Origin: Hydractinia symbiolongicarpus
Lineage: Eukaryota; Cnidaria; Hydrozoa; Anthoathecata; Hydractiniidae
Direction of reading: 5' to 3'
Assembly (NCBI RefSeq): GCF_029227915.1
Contig: NC_079880.1
Span: 29,445,501-29,509,500 of the forward strand
DNA: 64,000 nucleotides
Below are positions 10,940-24,299 of the stretch, piece after piece (position 1 is the stretch's first letter; each line of letters begins with the position of its first letter). The notes under the pieces are model-generated. The model was not told the origin of the DNA. It worked only from the letters and a program-made list of their open reading frames with translations, and searched no databases. Made by a program: the position numbers and the translations under genes.

Positions 10940-13355
10940 TACGGGAAATCGCGGGTTTTCGTTTGCCGGCAATTAAACTTCTTTTATTCAGCGTCCCATC
11001 AAAAATGAAAACATTTTTGAAAACTACAAGTCTCATGCGTTTTAATGGTGAAAAGATAATTTAAAAAATCGTTTTGGAAATGAGTTTACTCACAAGGTAC
11101 TTTCTTTGTATACATTCAACTATACGGGCCAAGCCCGGGATTTACGGGAAATCGCGGGTTTTCGTTTGCCGGCGATTAAACCACTTTCATTAAGCGTCTC
11201 ATCAAAAATGAAAACATTTCTAAAAACTACAAGTCTCATGCGTTTTAGTGGTGAAAAAAAAATTTAAAAAGTCGTTCGGGAAGTGAGTTTACTCCCATGG
11301 GTACTTTCTTTGTATACTTTTGAATATACGGGCCGAGTCCGGGATTTACGGGAAGTCGCGGGTTTTCGTTTGCCGGCGATTAAACTTCTTTTATTCAGCG
11401 TCTCATCAAAAATGAAAACATTTTTAAAAACTACAAGTCTCATGGGCTTTAGTGGTGAAATAATAATTTAACAAATCGTTTGGGAAATGAGTTTACTCCC
11501 TGGGTACTTTCTTTGTATACTTTTGACTATATGGGCCGAGTCCGGGACTCACGGGAAATCGCGGGTTTTCGTTTGCCGGCGATTAAACTTCTTTTATTCA
11601 GCGTCCCATCAAAAATGAAAACATTTTTGAAAACTACAAGTCTCATGCGTTTTAGTGGTGAAAAAATAATATAAAAAATCGTTCGGGAAATGAGTTTACT
11701 CCCGGGGTACTTTCTTTGTATACATTTGACTATACGGGCCAAGCCCGGGATTTACGGGAAATGGCGGGTTTTCGTTTGCCGGCGATTAAACTTCTGTTAT
11801 TCAGCGTCCCATCAAAAATGAAAACATTTTTGAAAACTACAAGTCTCATGCGTTTTAGCGGTGAAAAAATAATATAAAAAATCGTTCGGGAAATGAGTTT
11901 ACTCCCGGGGTACTTTCTTTGTATACATTTGACTATACGGGCCAAGCCCGGGATTTACGGGAAATGGCGGGTTTTCGTTTGCCGGCGATTAAACTTCTGT
12001 TATTCAGTGTCTCATCAAAAATGAAAACATTTTTGAAAACTCCAAGTCTCATGCGTTTTAGTGGTGAAAAGATAAGTTAAAAAATCGTTTTGGAAATGAG
12101 TTTACTCACAGGGTACTTTCTTTGTATACATTCAACTATACGGGCCAAGCCCGGGATTTACGGGAAATCGCGGGTTTTCGTTTGCCGGCGATTAAACTTC
12201 TTTTATTCAGCGTCCCATCAAAAATGAAAACATTTTTGAAAACTACAAGTCTCATGCGTTTTAATGGTGAAAAGATAATTTAAAAAATCGTTTTGGAAAT
12301 GAGTTTACTCACAAGGTACTTTCTTTGTATACATTCAACTATACGGGCCAAGCCCGGGATTTACGGGAAATCGCGGGTTTTCGTTTGCCGGCGATTAAAC
12401 CACTTTCATTAAGCGTCTCATCAAAAATGAAAACATTTCTGAAAACTACAAGTCTCATGCGTTTTAGTGGTGAAAAAAAAATTTAAAAAGTCGTTCGGGA
12501 AGTGAGTTTACTCCCATGGGTACTTTCTTTGTATACTTTTGACTATACGGGCCGAGTCCGGGATTTACGGGAACTCGCGGGTTTTCGTTTGCCGGCGATT
12601 AAACTTCTTTTATTCAGCGTCTCATCAAAAATGAAAACATTTTTAAAAACTACAAGTCTCATGGGCTTTAGTGGTGAAATAATAATTTAACAAATCGTTT
12701 GGGAAATGAGTTTACTCCCTGGGTACTTTCTTTGTATACTTTTGACTATATGGGCCGAGTCCGGGATTTACGGGAAATCGCGGGTTTTCGTTTGCCGGCG
12801 ATTAAACTTCTTTTATTCAGCGTCCCATCAAAAATGAAAACATTTTTGAAAACTACAAGTCTCATGCGTTTTAGTGGTGAAAAAATAATATAAAAAATCG
12901 TTCGGGAAATGAGTTTACTCCCGGGGTACTTTCTTTGTATACATTTGACTATACGGGCCAAGCCCGGGATTTACGGGAAATGGCGGGTTTTCGTTTGCCG
13001 GCGATTAAACTTCTGTTATTCAGCGTCCCATCAAAAATGAAAACATTTTTGAAAACTACAAGTCTCATGCGTTTTGGCGGTGAAAAAATAATATAAAAAA
13101 TCGTTCGGGAAATGAGTTTACTCCCGGGGTACTTTCTTTGTATACATTTGACTATACGGGCCAAGCCCGGGATTTACGGGAAATGGCGGGTTTTCGTTTG
13201 CCGGCGATTAAACTTCTGTTATTCAGTGTCTCATCAAAAATGAAAACATTTTTGAAAACTCCAAGTCTCATGCGTTTTAGTGGTGAAAAGATAAGTTAAA
13301 AAATCGTTTTGGAAATGAGTTTACTCACAGGGTACTTTCTTTGTATACATTCGAC
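10940..13355 (+). repeat. 6-mer higher-order repeat (1,219 bp), two copies
   Basis: The two units match variant for variant: AGTGAGTTTACTCCCATGG at 11,283 and 12,502, AATTTAACAAATCG near 11,465 and 12,684, and two successive ATAATATAAAAAATCG monomers in each. They differ by a few substitutions, for example GGAAGTCGC against GGAACTCGC, and GGGACTCACGGG against GGGATTTACGGG. The inner four monomers resemble 2.9-3.6 kb, so this HOR has a relative about 8.5 kb upstream. Confidence 0.8.
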
Positions 13356-13363
13356 TATACAGG
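13161..13363 (+). repeat. Monomer subfamily representative: GGCGGG / CTCCAAG / GATAAGTT type
   Basis: Linked markers are GAAATGGCGGG, TTCTGTTATTCAGTGTC, AAAACTCCAAGTCTC and GAAAAGATAAGTTAAAA, followed by CGTTTTGGAAATGAG and CTCACAGGG. The same set occurs at about 3.4, 4.65, 11.95, 13.6, 21.4, 22.4, 25.0, 29.1, 30.9, 32.5, 55.8, 58.4 and 59.6 kb. It is usually followed by a monomer with CCACTTTCATT or CCTCTTTCATT. Confidence 0.75.
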
Positions 13364-13834
13364 CCAAGCCCGGGATTTACGGCAAATCGCGGGTTTTCGT
13401 TTGCCGGCGATTAAACCACTTTCATTAAGCGTCTCATCAAAAATGAAAACATTTCTGAAAACTACAAGTCTCATGCGTTTTATTGGTGAAAATTAATTTA
13501 AAAAATTGTTCGGGAAATGAGTTTACTCCCGGGGTACTTTCTTTGTATACATTTGACTATACGGGCCAAGCCCGGGATTTACGGGAAATGGCGGGTTTTC
13601 GTTTGCCGGCGATTAAACTTCTGTTTTTCAGTGTCTCATCAAAAATGAAAACATTTTTGAAAACTCCAAGTCTCATGCGTTTTAGTGGTGAAAAGATAAG
13701 TTAAAAAATCGTTTTGGAAATGAGTTTACTCACAGGGTACTTTCTTTGTATACTTTTGACTATACGGGCCGAGTCCGGGATTTACGGGAAATCGCAGGTT
13801 TTTGTTTGCCGGCGATTAAACTTCTTTTATTCAG

Positions 13835-15865
13835 CGTCTCATCAAAAATGAAAACAAGTTTGAAGACTACAAGTCTCATGCGTTTTAGTGGTGAAAAAAT
13901 AATTTAAAAAATCGTTCGGGAAATGAGTTTACTCCCTGGGTACTTTCTTTGTATACCTTTGACTATACGGGCCAAGCCCGGGATTTACGGGAAATCGCGG
14001 GTTTTCGTTTTCCGGTGATTAAACTTCTTTTGCACAGCGTCTCATCAAAATTGAAAACATTTTTAAAAACTACAAGTCTCATGCGTTTTAGTGGTAAAAA
14101 GATAATTTAAAAAATCGTTCGGGAAATGAGTTTACACTCTGGGTACTTTCTTTGTATACTTTTGACTTTACAGGTCCAGTCCGGGATTTACGGGAAATCG
14201 CAGGTTTCCGTTTGCCGGCGTTTAAACTTCTGTTATTCAGCGTCTCATCAAAAATGAAAACAAGTTTGAAGACTACAAGTCTCATGCGTTTTAGTGGTGA
14301 AAAAATAATTTAAAAAATCGTTCGGGAAATGAGTTTACCCACAGGGTACTTTCTTTATATACATTCGACTATATGGTCCAAGCCCGGGATTTACGGGAAA
14401 TCGCGGGTTTTCGTTTGCCGGCGATTAAACCACTTTCATTAAGCGTCTCATCAAAAATGAAAACACTTTTGAAAACTATAAGTCTCATGCGTTTTAGTGG
14501 TGAAAAAAAATTTTAAATAATCGTTCGGAAAATGAGTTTACTCCCCGGGTACTTTCTTTGTAAACTTTTGACTATACAGGCCGAGTCCGGGATTTACGGG
14601 AAATCGCGGGTTTTCGTTTGCCGGCGATTAAACTTCTTTTATTCAGCGTCCCATCAAAAATGAAAACATTTTCGAAAACTACAAGTCTCATGCGTTTTAG
14701 TGGTGAAAAAATAATATAAAAAATCGTTCGGGAAATGAGTTTACTCCCCGGGTACTTTCTTTGTAAACTTTTGACTATACAGGCCGAGTCCGGGATTTAC
14801 GGGAAATCGCGGGTTTTTGTTTGCCGGCGATTAAACTTCTTTTATTCAGCGTCCCATCAAAAATGAAAACAAGTTTGAAGACTACAAGTCTCATGCGTTT
14901 TAGTGGTGAAAAAATAATTTAAAAAATCGTTCGGGAAATGAGTTTACTCCCTGGGTACTTTCTTTGTATACCTTTGACTATACGGGCCAAGCCCGGGATT
15001 TACGGGAAATCGCGGGTTTTCGTTTTCCGGTGATTAAACTTCTTTTGCACAGCGTCTCATCAAAATTGAAAACATTTTTAAAAACTACAAGTCTCATGCG
15101 TTTTAGTGGTAAAAAGATAATTTAAAAAATCGTTCGGGAAATGAGTTTACACTCTGGGTACTTTCTTTGTATACTTTTGACTTTACAGGTCCAGTCCGGG
15201 ATTTACGGGAAATCGCAGGTTTCCGTTTGCCGGCGTTTAAACTTCTGTTATTCAGCGTCTCATCAAAAATGAAAACAAGTTTGAAGACTACAAGTCTCAT
15301 GCGTTTTAGTGGTGAAAAAATAATTTAAAAAATCGTTCGGGAAATGAGTTTACCCACAGGGTACTTTCTTTATATACATTCGACTATATGGTCCAAGCCC
15401 GGGATTTACGGGAAATCGCGGGTTTTCGTTTGCCGGCGATTAAACCACTTTCATTAAGCGTCTCATCAAAAATGAAAACACTTTTGAAAACTATAAGTCT
15501 CATGCGTTTTAGTGGTGAAAAAAAATTTTAAATAATCGTTCTTAAAATGAGTTTACTCCCCGGGTACTTTCTTTGTAAACTTTTGACTATACAGGCCGAG
15601 TCCGGGATTTACGGGAAATCGCGGGTTTTCGTTTGCCGGCGATTAAACTTCTTTTATTCAGCGTCCCATCAAAAATGAAAACATTTTCGAAAACTACAAG
15701 TCTCATGCGTTTTAGTGGTGAAAAAATAATATAAAAAATCGTTCGGGAAATGAGTTTACTCCCCGGGTACTTTCTTTGTAAACTTTTGACTATACAGGCC
15801 GAGTCCGGGATTTACGGGAAATCGCGGGTTTTTGTTTGCCGGCGATTAAACTTCTTTTATTCAGC
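13835..15865 (+). repeat. 5-mer higher-order repeat (1,015 bp), two near-identical copies
   Basis: The two units agree in rare variants: GTATACCTTTGAC, TTTTGCACAGCGTC, TAGTGGTAAAAAGATAA, CTATATGGTCCAAG and CATTTTCGAAAAC. The one clear difference I found is TCGTTCGGAAAATGAG near 14,521 against TCGTTCTTAAAATGAG near 15,536. Such near-identity implies a very recent duplication. The match ends near 15,865, where the downstream monomer no longer has ACAAGTTTGAAG. Confidence 0.83.
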
Positions 15866-16013
15866 GTCCCATCAAAAATGAAAACATTTTTGAAAACTAC
15901 AAGTCTCATGCGTTTTAGTGGTGAAAAAATAATATAAAAAATCGTTCGGGAAATGAGTTTACTCCCTGGGTATTTTCTTTGTATACTTTTGACTATACGG
16001 GCCAAGCCCGGGA

Positions 16014-17476
16014 TTTAGGGGAAATCGCTGGTTTTCGTTTGCCGGCGATTAAACCTCTTTCATTAAGCGTCTCATCAAAAATGAAACATTTTTGAAAACT
16101 ACAAGTCTCATGCGTTTTAGTGGTGAAAAAATAATTTAAAAAATCGTTCGGAAAATGAGTTTACTCCCTGGGTACTTTCTTTGTATACTTTTGACTATAC
16201 GGGCCGAGTCCTGGATTTACGGGAAGTCGCGGGTTTTCGTTTGCCGGCGATTAAACTTCTTTTATTCAGCGTCTCATGAAAAATGAAAACATTTTTGAAA
16301 ACTACAAGTCTTATGCGTTTTAGTGGTGAAAAAATAATTTAAAAAATCGTTCTGGAAGTGAGTTTACTCACAGGGTACTTTCTTTGTATACATTCGACTA
16401 TACGGGCCAAGCCCGGGATTTACGGGAAATCGCGGGTTTTCGTTTGCCGGCGATTAAACTTCTTTTATTCAGCGTCTCATCAAAAATGAAAACATTTTTA
16501 AAAACTACAAGTCTCATGGGCCTTAGTGGTGAAATAATAATTTAAAAAATCGTTCGGGAAATGAGTTTACACCCTGGGTACTTTCTTTGTATACTTTTGA
16601 CTATACAGGCCGAGTCCGGGATTTACGGGAAATCGCGGGTTTTCGTTTGCCGGCGATTAAACTTCTTTTATTCAGCGTCCCATCAAAAATGAAAACATTT
16701 TCGAAAACTACAAGTCTCATGCGTTTTAGTGGTGAAAAGATAATATAAAAAATCGTTCGGGAAATGAGTTTACTCCCCGGGTACTTTCTTTGTAAACTTT
16801 TGACTATACAGGCCGAGTCCGGGATTTACGGGAAATCGCGGGTTTTTGTTTGCCGGCGATTAAACTTCTTTTATTCAGCGTCCCGTCAAAAATTTAGGGG
16901 AAATCGCTGGTTTTCGTTTGCCGGCGATTAAACCTCTTTCATTAAGCGTCTCATCAAAAATGAAACATTTTTGAAAACTACAAGTCTCATGCGTTTTAGT
17001 GGTGAAAAAATAATTTAAAAAATCGTTCGGAAAATGAGTTTACTCCCTGGGTACTTTCTTTGTATACTTTTGACTATACGGGCCGAGTCCTGGATTTACG
17101 GGAAGTCGCGGGTTTTCGTTTGCCGGCGATTAAACTTCTTTTATTCAGCGTCTCATGAAAAATGAAAACATTTTTGAAAACTACAAGTCTTATGCGTTTT
17201 AGTGGTGAAAAAATAATTTAAAAAATCGTTCTGGAAGTGAGTTTACTCACAGGGTACTTTCTTTGTATACATTCGACTATACGGGCCAAGCCCAGGATTT
17301 ACGGGAAATCGCGGGTTTTCGTTTGCCGGCGATTAAACTTCTTTTATTCAGCGTCTCATCAAAAATGAAAACATTTTTAGAAACTACAAGTCTCATGGGC
17401 CTTAGTGGTGAAATAATAATTTAAAAAATCGTTCGGGAAATGAGTTTACACCCTGGGTACTTTCTTTGTATACTTT
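16014..17476 (+). repeat. 879-bp tandem duplication out of monomer register
   Basis: The segment 16,014-16,892 repeats from 16,893 and matches until about 17,476. Shared rare variants are AAATGAAACATTT (one A lost) at about 16,080 and 16,960, GAGTCCTGGATTTAC, and TCTCATGAAAAATG. The offset of 879 bp is four monomers plus 67 bases. At 16,892/16,893 monomer position 81 is joined to position 14 (CCGTCAAAAAT then TTAGGGG), leaving a 68-base partial monomer. Two bases (AT) are shared at the joint. Confidence 0.85.
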
Positions 17477-18424
17477 TGACTATACGGGCCAAGCCCGGGA
17501 TTTACGGGAAATCGCGGGTTTTCCTTTGCCGGCGATTAAACCACTTTCATCAAGCGTTTCATCAAAAATGAAAACATTTCTGAAAACTACAAGTTTCATG
17601 CGTTTAAGTGGTGAAAAAATAATTTAAAAAATCGTTCGGGAAATGAGTTTACTCCCTGGGTACTTTCTTTGTATACTTTTGACTATACGGGCCGAGTCCG
17701 GGATTTACGGGAAATCGCTAGTTTTCGTTTGCCGGCGATTAAACTTCTTTTATTCAGCGTCTCATCAAAAATGAAAACATTTTTAAAAACTACAAGTCTC
17801 ATGGGCTTTAGTGGTGAAATAATAATTTAAAAAATCGTTTGGGAAATGAGTTTACTCCCTGAGTACTTTCTTTGTATACTTTTGACTATACGGGCCGAGT
17901 CCGGGATTCACGGGAAATTACAGGTTTTCGTTTGCCGGCGTTTAAACTTCTTTTATTCAGCGTCTCATCAAAATTAAAAACATTTTTGAAAACTACAAGT
18001 CTCATGCGTTTTAGTGGTAAAAAGATAATTTAAAAAATCGTTCGGGAAATGAGTTTACACCCTGGGTACTTTCTTTGTATACTTTTGACTTTACAGGTCC
18101 AGTCCGGGATTTACGGGAAATCGCAGGTTTCCGTTTGCCGGCGTTTAAACTTCTTTTATTCAGCGTCTCATCAAAAATGAAAACAAGTTTGAAGACTACA
18201 AGTCTCATGCGTTTTAGTGGTGAAAAAATAATTTAAAAAATCGTTCGGGAAATAAGTTTACTCCCTTGGTACTTTCTTTGTATACTTTTGACTATACGGG
18301 CCAAGCCCGGGATTTACGGGAAATCGCGGGTTTTCGTTTGCCGCCGATTAAACTTCTTTTATTCAGCGTCTCATCAAAAATGAAAACATTTTTGAAAACT
18401 ACAAGTCTTATGCGTTTTAGTGGT

Positions 18425-18830
18425 GAAAAAATAATTTAAAAAATCGTTCTGGAAATGAGTTTACCCACAGGGTACTTTCTTTATATACATTCGACTATAC
18501 GGGCCAAGCCCGGGATTTACGGGAAATCGCGGGTTTTCGTTTGCCGGCGATTAAACCACTTTCATTAAGCGTCTCATCAAAAATGAAAACACTTTTGAAA
18601 ACTACAAGTCTCATGCGTTTTAGTGGTGAAAAAATAATTTAAAAAATCGTTCTGGAAATGAGTTTACCCACAGGGTACTTTCTTTATATACATTCGACTA
18701 TACGGGCCAAGCCCGGGATTTACGGGAAATCGCGGGTTTTCGTTTGCCGGCGATTAAACCACTTTCATTAAGCGTCTCATCAAAAATGAAAACACTTTTG
18801 AAAACTACAAGTCTCATGCATTTTAGTGGT
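18425..18830 (+). repeat. Single-monomer tandem duplication
   Basis: Two adjacent 203-bp monomers share GAGTTTACCCACAGGG, TTTATATACATTCGAC, CCACTTTCATTAAGC and GAAAACACTTTTG with almost no difference. Adjacent monomers elsewhere in the array usually differ at many sites. Confidence 0.75.
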
Positions 18831-20221
18831 GAAAAAAATTTTTAAATAATCGTTCGAAAAATGAGTTTACTCCCCGGGTACTTTCTTTGTAAACTTTTGA
18901 CTATACAGGCCGAGTCCGGGATTTACGGGAAATCGCGGGTTTTCGTTTGCCGGCGATTAAACTTCTTTTATTCAGCGTCCCATCAAAAATGAAAACATTT
19001 TTGAAAACTACAAGTCTCATGCGTTTTAGTGGTGAAAAAATAATATAAAAAATCGTTCGGGAAATGAGTTTACTCCCCGGGTACTTTCTTTGTAAACTTT
19101 TGACTATACAGGCCGAGTCCGGGATTTACGGGAAATCGCGGGTTTTTGTTTGCCGGCGATTAAACTTCTTTTATTCAGCGTCCCATCAAAAATGAAAACA
19201 TTTTTGAAAACTACAAGTCTCATGCGTTTTAATGGTGAAAAAATAATTTAAAAAATCGTTCGGAAAATGAGTTTACTCCCTGGGTACTTTCTTTGTATAC
19301 TTTTGACTATACGGGCCGAGTCCTGGATTTACGGGAAGTCGCGGGTTTTCGTTTGCCGGCGATTAAACTTCTTTTATTCAGCGTCTCATGAAAAATGAAA
19401 ACATTTTTGAAAACTACAAGTCTTATGCGTTTTAGTGGTGAAAAAATAATTTAAAAAATCGTTCTGGAAGTGAGTTTACTCACAGGGTACTTTCTTTGTA
19501 TACATTCGACTATACGGGCCAAGCCCGGGATTTACGGGAAATCGCGGGTTTTCGTTTGCCGGCGATTAAACTTCTTTTATTCAGCGTCTCATCAAAAATG
19601 AAAACATTTTTAAAAACTACAAGTCTCATGGGCCTTAGTGGTGAAATAATAATTTAAAAAATCGTTCGGGAAATGAGTTTACACCCTGGGTACTTTCTTT
19701 GTATACTTTTGACTATACGGGCCAAGCCCGGGATTTACAGGAAATCGCGGGTTTTCTTTTGCCGGCGATTAAACCAATTTCATCAAGCGTCTCATCAAAA
19801 ATGAAAACATTTCTGAAAACTACAAGTCTCATGCGTTTTAGTGGTGAAAAAATAATTTAAAAAATCGTTCGGGAAATGAGTTTACTCCATGGGTACTTTC
19901 TTTGTATACTTTTGACTATACGGGACGAGTCCGGGATTTACGGGAAATCGCGGGTTTTCGTTTGCCAGCGATTAAACTTCTTTTATTCAGCGTCTCATCA
20001 AAAATGAAAACATTTTTAAAAACTACAAGTCTCATGGGCTTTAGTGGTGAAATAATAATTTAAAAAATCGTTTGGGAAATGAGTTTACTCCCTGAGTACT
20101 TTCTTTGTATACTTTTGACTATACGGGCCGAGTCCGGGATTCACGGGAAATTACAGTTTTTCGTTCGCCGGCGATTAAACTTCTTTTATTCAGCGTCTCA
20201 TCAAAAATGAAAACATTTTTT

Positions 20222-20232
20222 AAAAAAAAAAA
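20222..20232 (+). repeat. Oligo-A variant replacing GAAAACTACAAG, first copy
   Basis: Eleven consecutive A residues precede GTCTTATGCG where other monomers read GAAAACTACAAGTCT. The same rare change recurs at 47,526-47,536 (11 A) and 52,799-52,810 (12 A), in each case followed by an AATTAAAAAAATCG monomer. This marks those segments as relatives of this one. Confidence 0.85.
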
Positions 20233-20589
20233 GTCTTATGCGTTTTAGTGGTGAAAAAATAATTAAAAAAATCGTTCTGGAAGTGAGTTTACTCACAGGG
20301 TACTTTCTTTGTATACATTCGACTATACGGGCCAAGCCCGGGATTTAAGGGAAATCGCTGGTTTTTGTTTGCCGGCGATTAAACCTCTTTCATTAAGCGT
20401 CTCATCAATAATGAAAACATTTTTGAACACTACAAGTGTCATGCGTTTTAGTGGTGAAAAAATAATTTAAAAAGTCGTTCGGAAAATGAGTTTACTCCCT
20501 GGGTACTTTCTTTGTATAATTTTGACTATATGGGCCGAGTCCGGGATTTACGGGAAATCGCGGGTTTTCGTTTGCCGGCGATTAAACTT

Positions 20590-22555
20590 CTTTTATTCAG
20601 CGTCTCATCAAAAATGAAAACATTTTTAAAAACTACAAGTCTCATAGGCTTTAGTGGTGAAATAATAATTTAAAAAATCGTTTGGGAAATGAGTTTACTC
20701 CCTGGGTACTTTCTTTGTATACTTTTTACTATACGGGCCGAGTCCGGGATTCACGGGAAATCGCAGGTTTTCGTTTGCCGGCGATTAAACTTCTTTTATT
20801 CAGCGTCTCATCAAAAATGAAAACATTTTTGAAAACTACAAGTCTTATGCGTTTTAGTGGTGAAAAAATAATTAAAAAAATCGTTCTTGAAGTGAGTTTA
20901 CTCACAGGGTACTTTCTTTGTATACATTCGACTATGCGGGCCAAGACCGGGATTTAGGGGAAATCGCTGGTTTTCGTTTGCCGGCGATTAAACCTCTTTC
21001 ATTAAGCGTCTCATCAAAAATGAAAACATTTTTGAAAACTACCAGTCTCATGCGTTTTAGTGGTGAAAAAAAAATTTAAAAAGTCGTTCGGAAAATGAGT
21101 TTACTCCCTGGGTACTTTCTTTGTATACTTTTGACTATATGGGCCGAGTCCGGGATTTACGGGAAATTGCGGGTTTTCGTTTGCCGGCGATTAAACTTCT
21201 GTTATTCAGCGTCCCATCAAAAATGAAAACATTTTTGAAAACTACAAGTCTCATGCGTTTTAGTGGTGAAAAAATTATATAAAAAATCGTTCGGGAAATG
21301 AGTTTACTCCCGGGGTACTTTCTTTGTATACATTTGACTATACGGGCCAAGCCCGGGATTTACGGGAAATGGCGGGTTTTCGTTTGCCGGCGATTAAACT
21401 TCTGTTATTCAGTGTCTCATCAAAAATGAAAACATTTTTGAAAACTCCAAGTCTCATGCGTTTTAGTGGTGAAAAGATAAGTTAAAAAATCGTTTTGGAA
21501 ATGAGTTTACTCACAGTGTACTTTCTTTGTATACATTCGACTATACGGGCCAAGCCCGGGATTTAGTGGAAATCGCTGGTTTTCGTTTGCCGGCGATTAA
21601 ACCTCTTTTATTCAGCGTCTCATCAAAAATGAAAACATTTTTAAAAACTACAAGTCTCATAGGCTTTAGTGGTGAAATAATAATTTAAAAAATCGTTTGG
21701 GAAATGAGTTTACTCCCTGGGTACTTTCTTTGTATACTTTTTACTATACGGGCCGAGTCCGGGATTCACGGGAAATCGCAGGTTTTCGTTTGCCGGCGAT
21801 TAAACTTCTTTTATTCAGCGTCTCATCAAAAATGAAAACATTTTTGAAAACTACAAGTCTTATGCGTTTTAGTGGTGAAAAAATAATTAAAAAAATCGTT
21901 CTTGAAGTGAGTTTACTCACAGGGTACTTTCTTTGTATACATTCGACTATACGGGCCAAGCCCGGGATTTAGGGGAAATCGCTGGTTTTCGTTTGCCGGC
22001 GATTAAACCTCTTTCATTAAGCGTCTCATCAAAAATGAAAACATTTTTTAAAACTACAAGTCTCATGCGTTTTAGTGGTGAAAAAAAAATTTAAAAAGTC
22101 GTTCAGAAAATGAGTTTACTCCCTGGGTACTTTCTTTGTATACTTTTGACTATATGGGCCGAGTGCGGGATTTACGGGAAATCGCGGGTTTCCGTTTGCC
22201 GGCGATTAAACTTCTGTTATTCAGCGTCCCATCAAAAATGAAAACATTTTTGAAAACTACAAGTCTCATGCGTTTTAGTGGTGAAAAAATTATATAAAAA
22301 ATCGTTCGGGAAATGAGTTTACTCCCGGGGTACTTTCTTTGTATACATTTGACTAAACGGGCCAAGCCCGGGATTTACGGCAAATGGCGGGTTTTCGTTT
22401 GCCGGCGATTAAACTTCTGTTATTCAGTGTCTCATCAAAAATGAAAACATTTTTGAAAACTCCAAGTCCCATGCGTTTTAGTGGTGAAAAGATAAGTTAA
22501 AAAATCGTTTTGGAAATGAGTTTACTCACAGGGTACTTTCTTTGTATACATTCGA
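20590..22555 (+). repeat. 5-mer higher-order repeat (1,015 bp), two copies
   Basis: Shared variants include CTCATAGGCTTTAGTGG, ACTTTTTACTATACGGG, GGGATTCACGGG, TAATTAAAAAAATCG with CTTGAAGTGAG, and AAAATTATATAAAAAATCG, each found twice 1,015 bp apart. The copies diverge near 22,555, where ACTGGCCAAG and GGCAAATCG appear in the downstream unit. Confidence 0.78.
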
Positions 22556-24101
22556 CTATACTGGCCAAGCCCGGGATTTACGGCAAATCGCGGGTTTTCG
22601 TTTGCCGGCGATTAAACCACTTTCATGAAGCGTCTCATCAAAAATGAAAACATTTCTAAAAACTACAAGTCTCATGCGTTTTAGTGGAGAAAAGATAATT
22701 TAAAAAATCGTTCGGAAAATGAGTTTACACTCTGGGTACTTTCTTTTTATACTTTTGACTTTACAGGCCGAGTCCGGGATTTACGGGAAATCGCAGGTTT
22801 TCGTTTGTCGGCGTTTAAACTTCTTTTATTCAGCGTCTCATCAAAAATGAAAACAAGTTTGAAGACTACAAGTCTCATGCGTTTTAGTGGTGAAAAAATA
22901 ATTTAAAAAATCGTTCGGGAAATGAGTTTACTCCCTGGGTACTTTCTTTGTATACTTTTGACTATACGGGCCAAGTCCGGGATTTACGGGAAATCGCAGG
23001 TTTTTGTTTGCCGGCGATTAAACGTCTTTTATTCAGCGTCTCATCAAAAATGAAAACATTTTTGAAAACTACATGTCTCATGCGTTTTAGTGGTGAAATA
23101 ATAATTTAAAAAATCGTTCGGAAAATGAGTTTACACTCTGGGTACTTTCTTTGTATACTTTTGACTTTACAGGCCGAGTCCGGGATTTACGGTAAATCGC
23201 AGGTTTTCGTTTGCCGGCGATTAAACTTCTTTTATTCAGCGTTTCATCAAAAATGAAAACATTTTTGAGAACTGCAAGTCTCATGCGTTTTAGTGGTGAA
23301 AAGATAAGTTGAAAAATCGTTTTGGAAATGAGTTTACTCACAGGGTACTTTCTTTGTATACATTCGACTATACTGGCCAAGCCCGGGATTTACGGCAAAT
23401 CGCGGGTTTTCGTTTGCCGGCGATTAAACCACTTTCATGAAGCGTCTCATCAAAAATGAAAACATTTCTAAAAACTACAAGTCTCATGCGTTTTATTGGT
23501 GAAAAAATAATTTAAAAAATTGTTCGGGAAATGAGTTTACTCCCTGGTTACTTTCTTTGTATACTTTTGACTATACGGGCTGAGTCCGGGATTTACGGGA
23601 AGTCGCGGGTTTTCGTTTGCCGGCGATTAAACTTCTTTTATTCAGCGTCTCCTCAAAAATGAAAACATTTTTAAAAACTACAAGTCTCATGGGTTTTAGT
23701 GGTGAAATAATAATTTAAAAAATCGTTCGGAAAATGAGTTTACACCCTGGGTACTTTCTTTGTATACTTTTGACTATACAGGCCGAGTCCGGGATTTACG
23801 GGAAATCGCAGGTTTTTGTTTGCCGGCGATTAAACGTCTTTTATTCAGCGTCTCATCAAAAATGAAAACATTTTTGAAAACTACATGTCTCATGCGTTTT
23901 AGTGGTGAAATAATAATTTAAAAAATCGTTCGGGAAATGAGTTTACTCCCTGGGTACTTTCTTTCTATACTTTTGATTATACGGGCCGAGTCCGGGGTTT
24001 ACGAGAAATGGCGGGCTTTCGTTTGCCGGCAATTAAACTTCTTTTATTCAGCGTCTCATCAAAAATGAAAACATTTTTGAAAACTACAAGTCTCATGCGT
24101 T

Positions 24102-24299
24102 TTAGTGGAGAAAAGATAATTTAAAAAATCGTTCGGAAAATGAGTTTACACTCTGGGTACTTTCTTTGTATACTTTTGACTTTACAGGCCGAGTCCGGGA
24201 TTTACGGGAAATCGCAGGTTTTCGTTTGTCGGCGTTTAAACTTCTTTTATTCAGCGTCTCATCAAAAATGAAAACAAGTTTGAAGACTACAAGTCTCAT
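24102..24299 (-). repeat. Example of the diverged ACTTTACAGG / GCGTTTAAAC / ACAAGTTTGAAG subfamily
   Basis: Linked markers are GTTTACAC(C/T)CTGGG, TTGACTTTACAGG, CGCAGG, GGCGTTTAAAC and AAAACAAGTTTGAAGAC. They span a monomer boundary and create a recurrent 65-residue open frame on the minus strand, which I do not consider coding. Further members lie near 1.71, 14.09, 15.10, 18.01, 24.71, 26.74, 27.35, 29.98, 31.81, 33.44, 34.04, 34.65, 35.06, 35.67, 37.40, 38.02, 41.88, 44.91, 45.32, 45.73, 46.74, 48.77, 49.98, 51.00, 52.01, 54.24, 56.88, 60.54, 61.14, 61.75 and 62.97 kb. The full set is absent from about 2 to 13.8 kb. CAAGTTTG destroys one arm of the monomer's inverted repeat. Confidence 0.8.
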
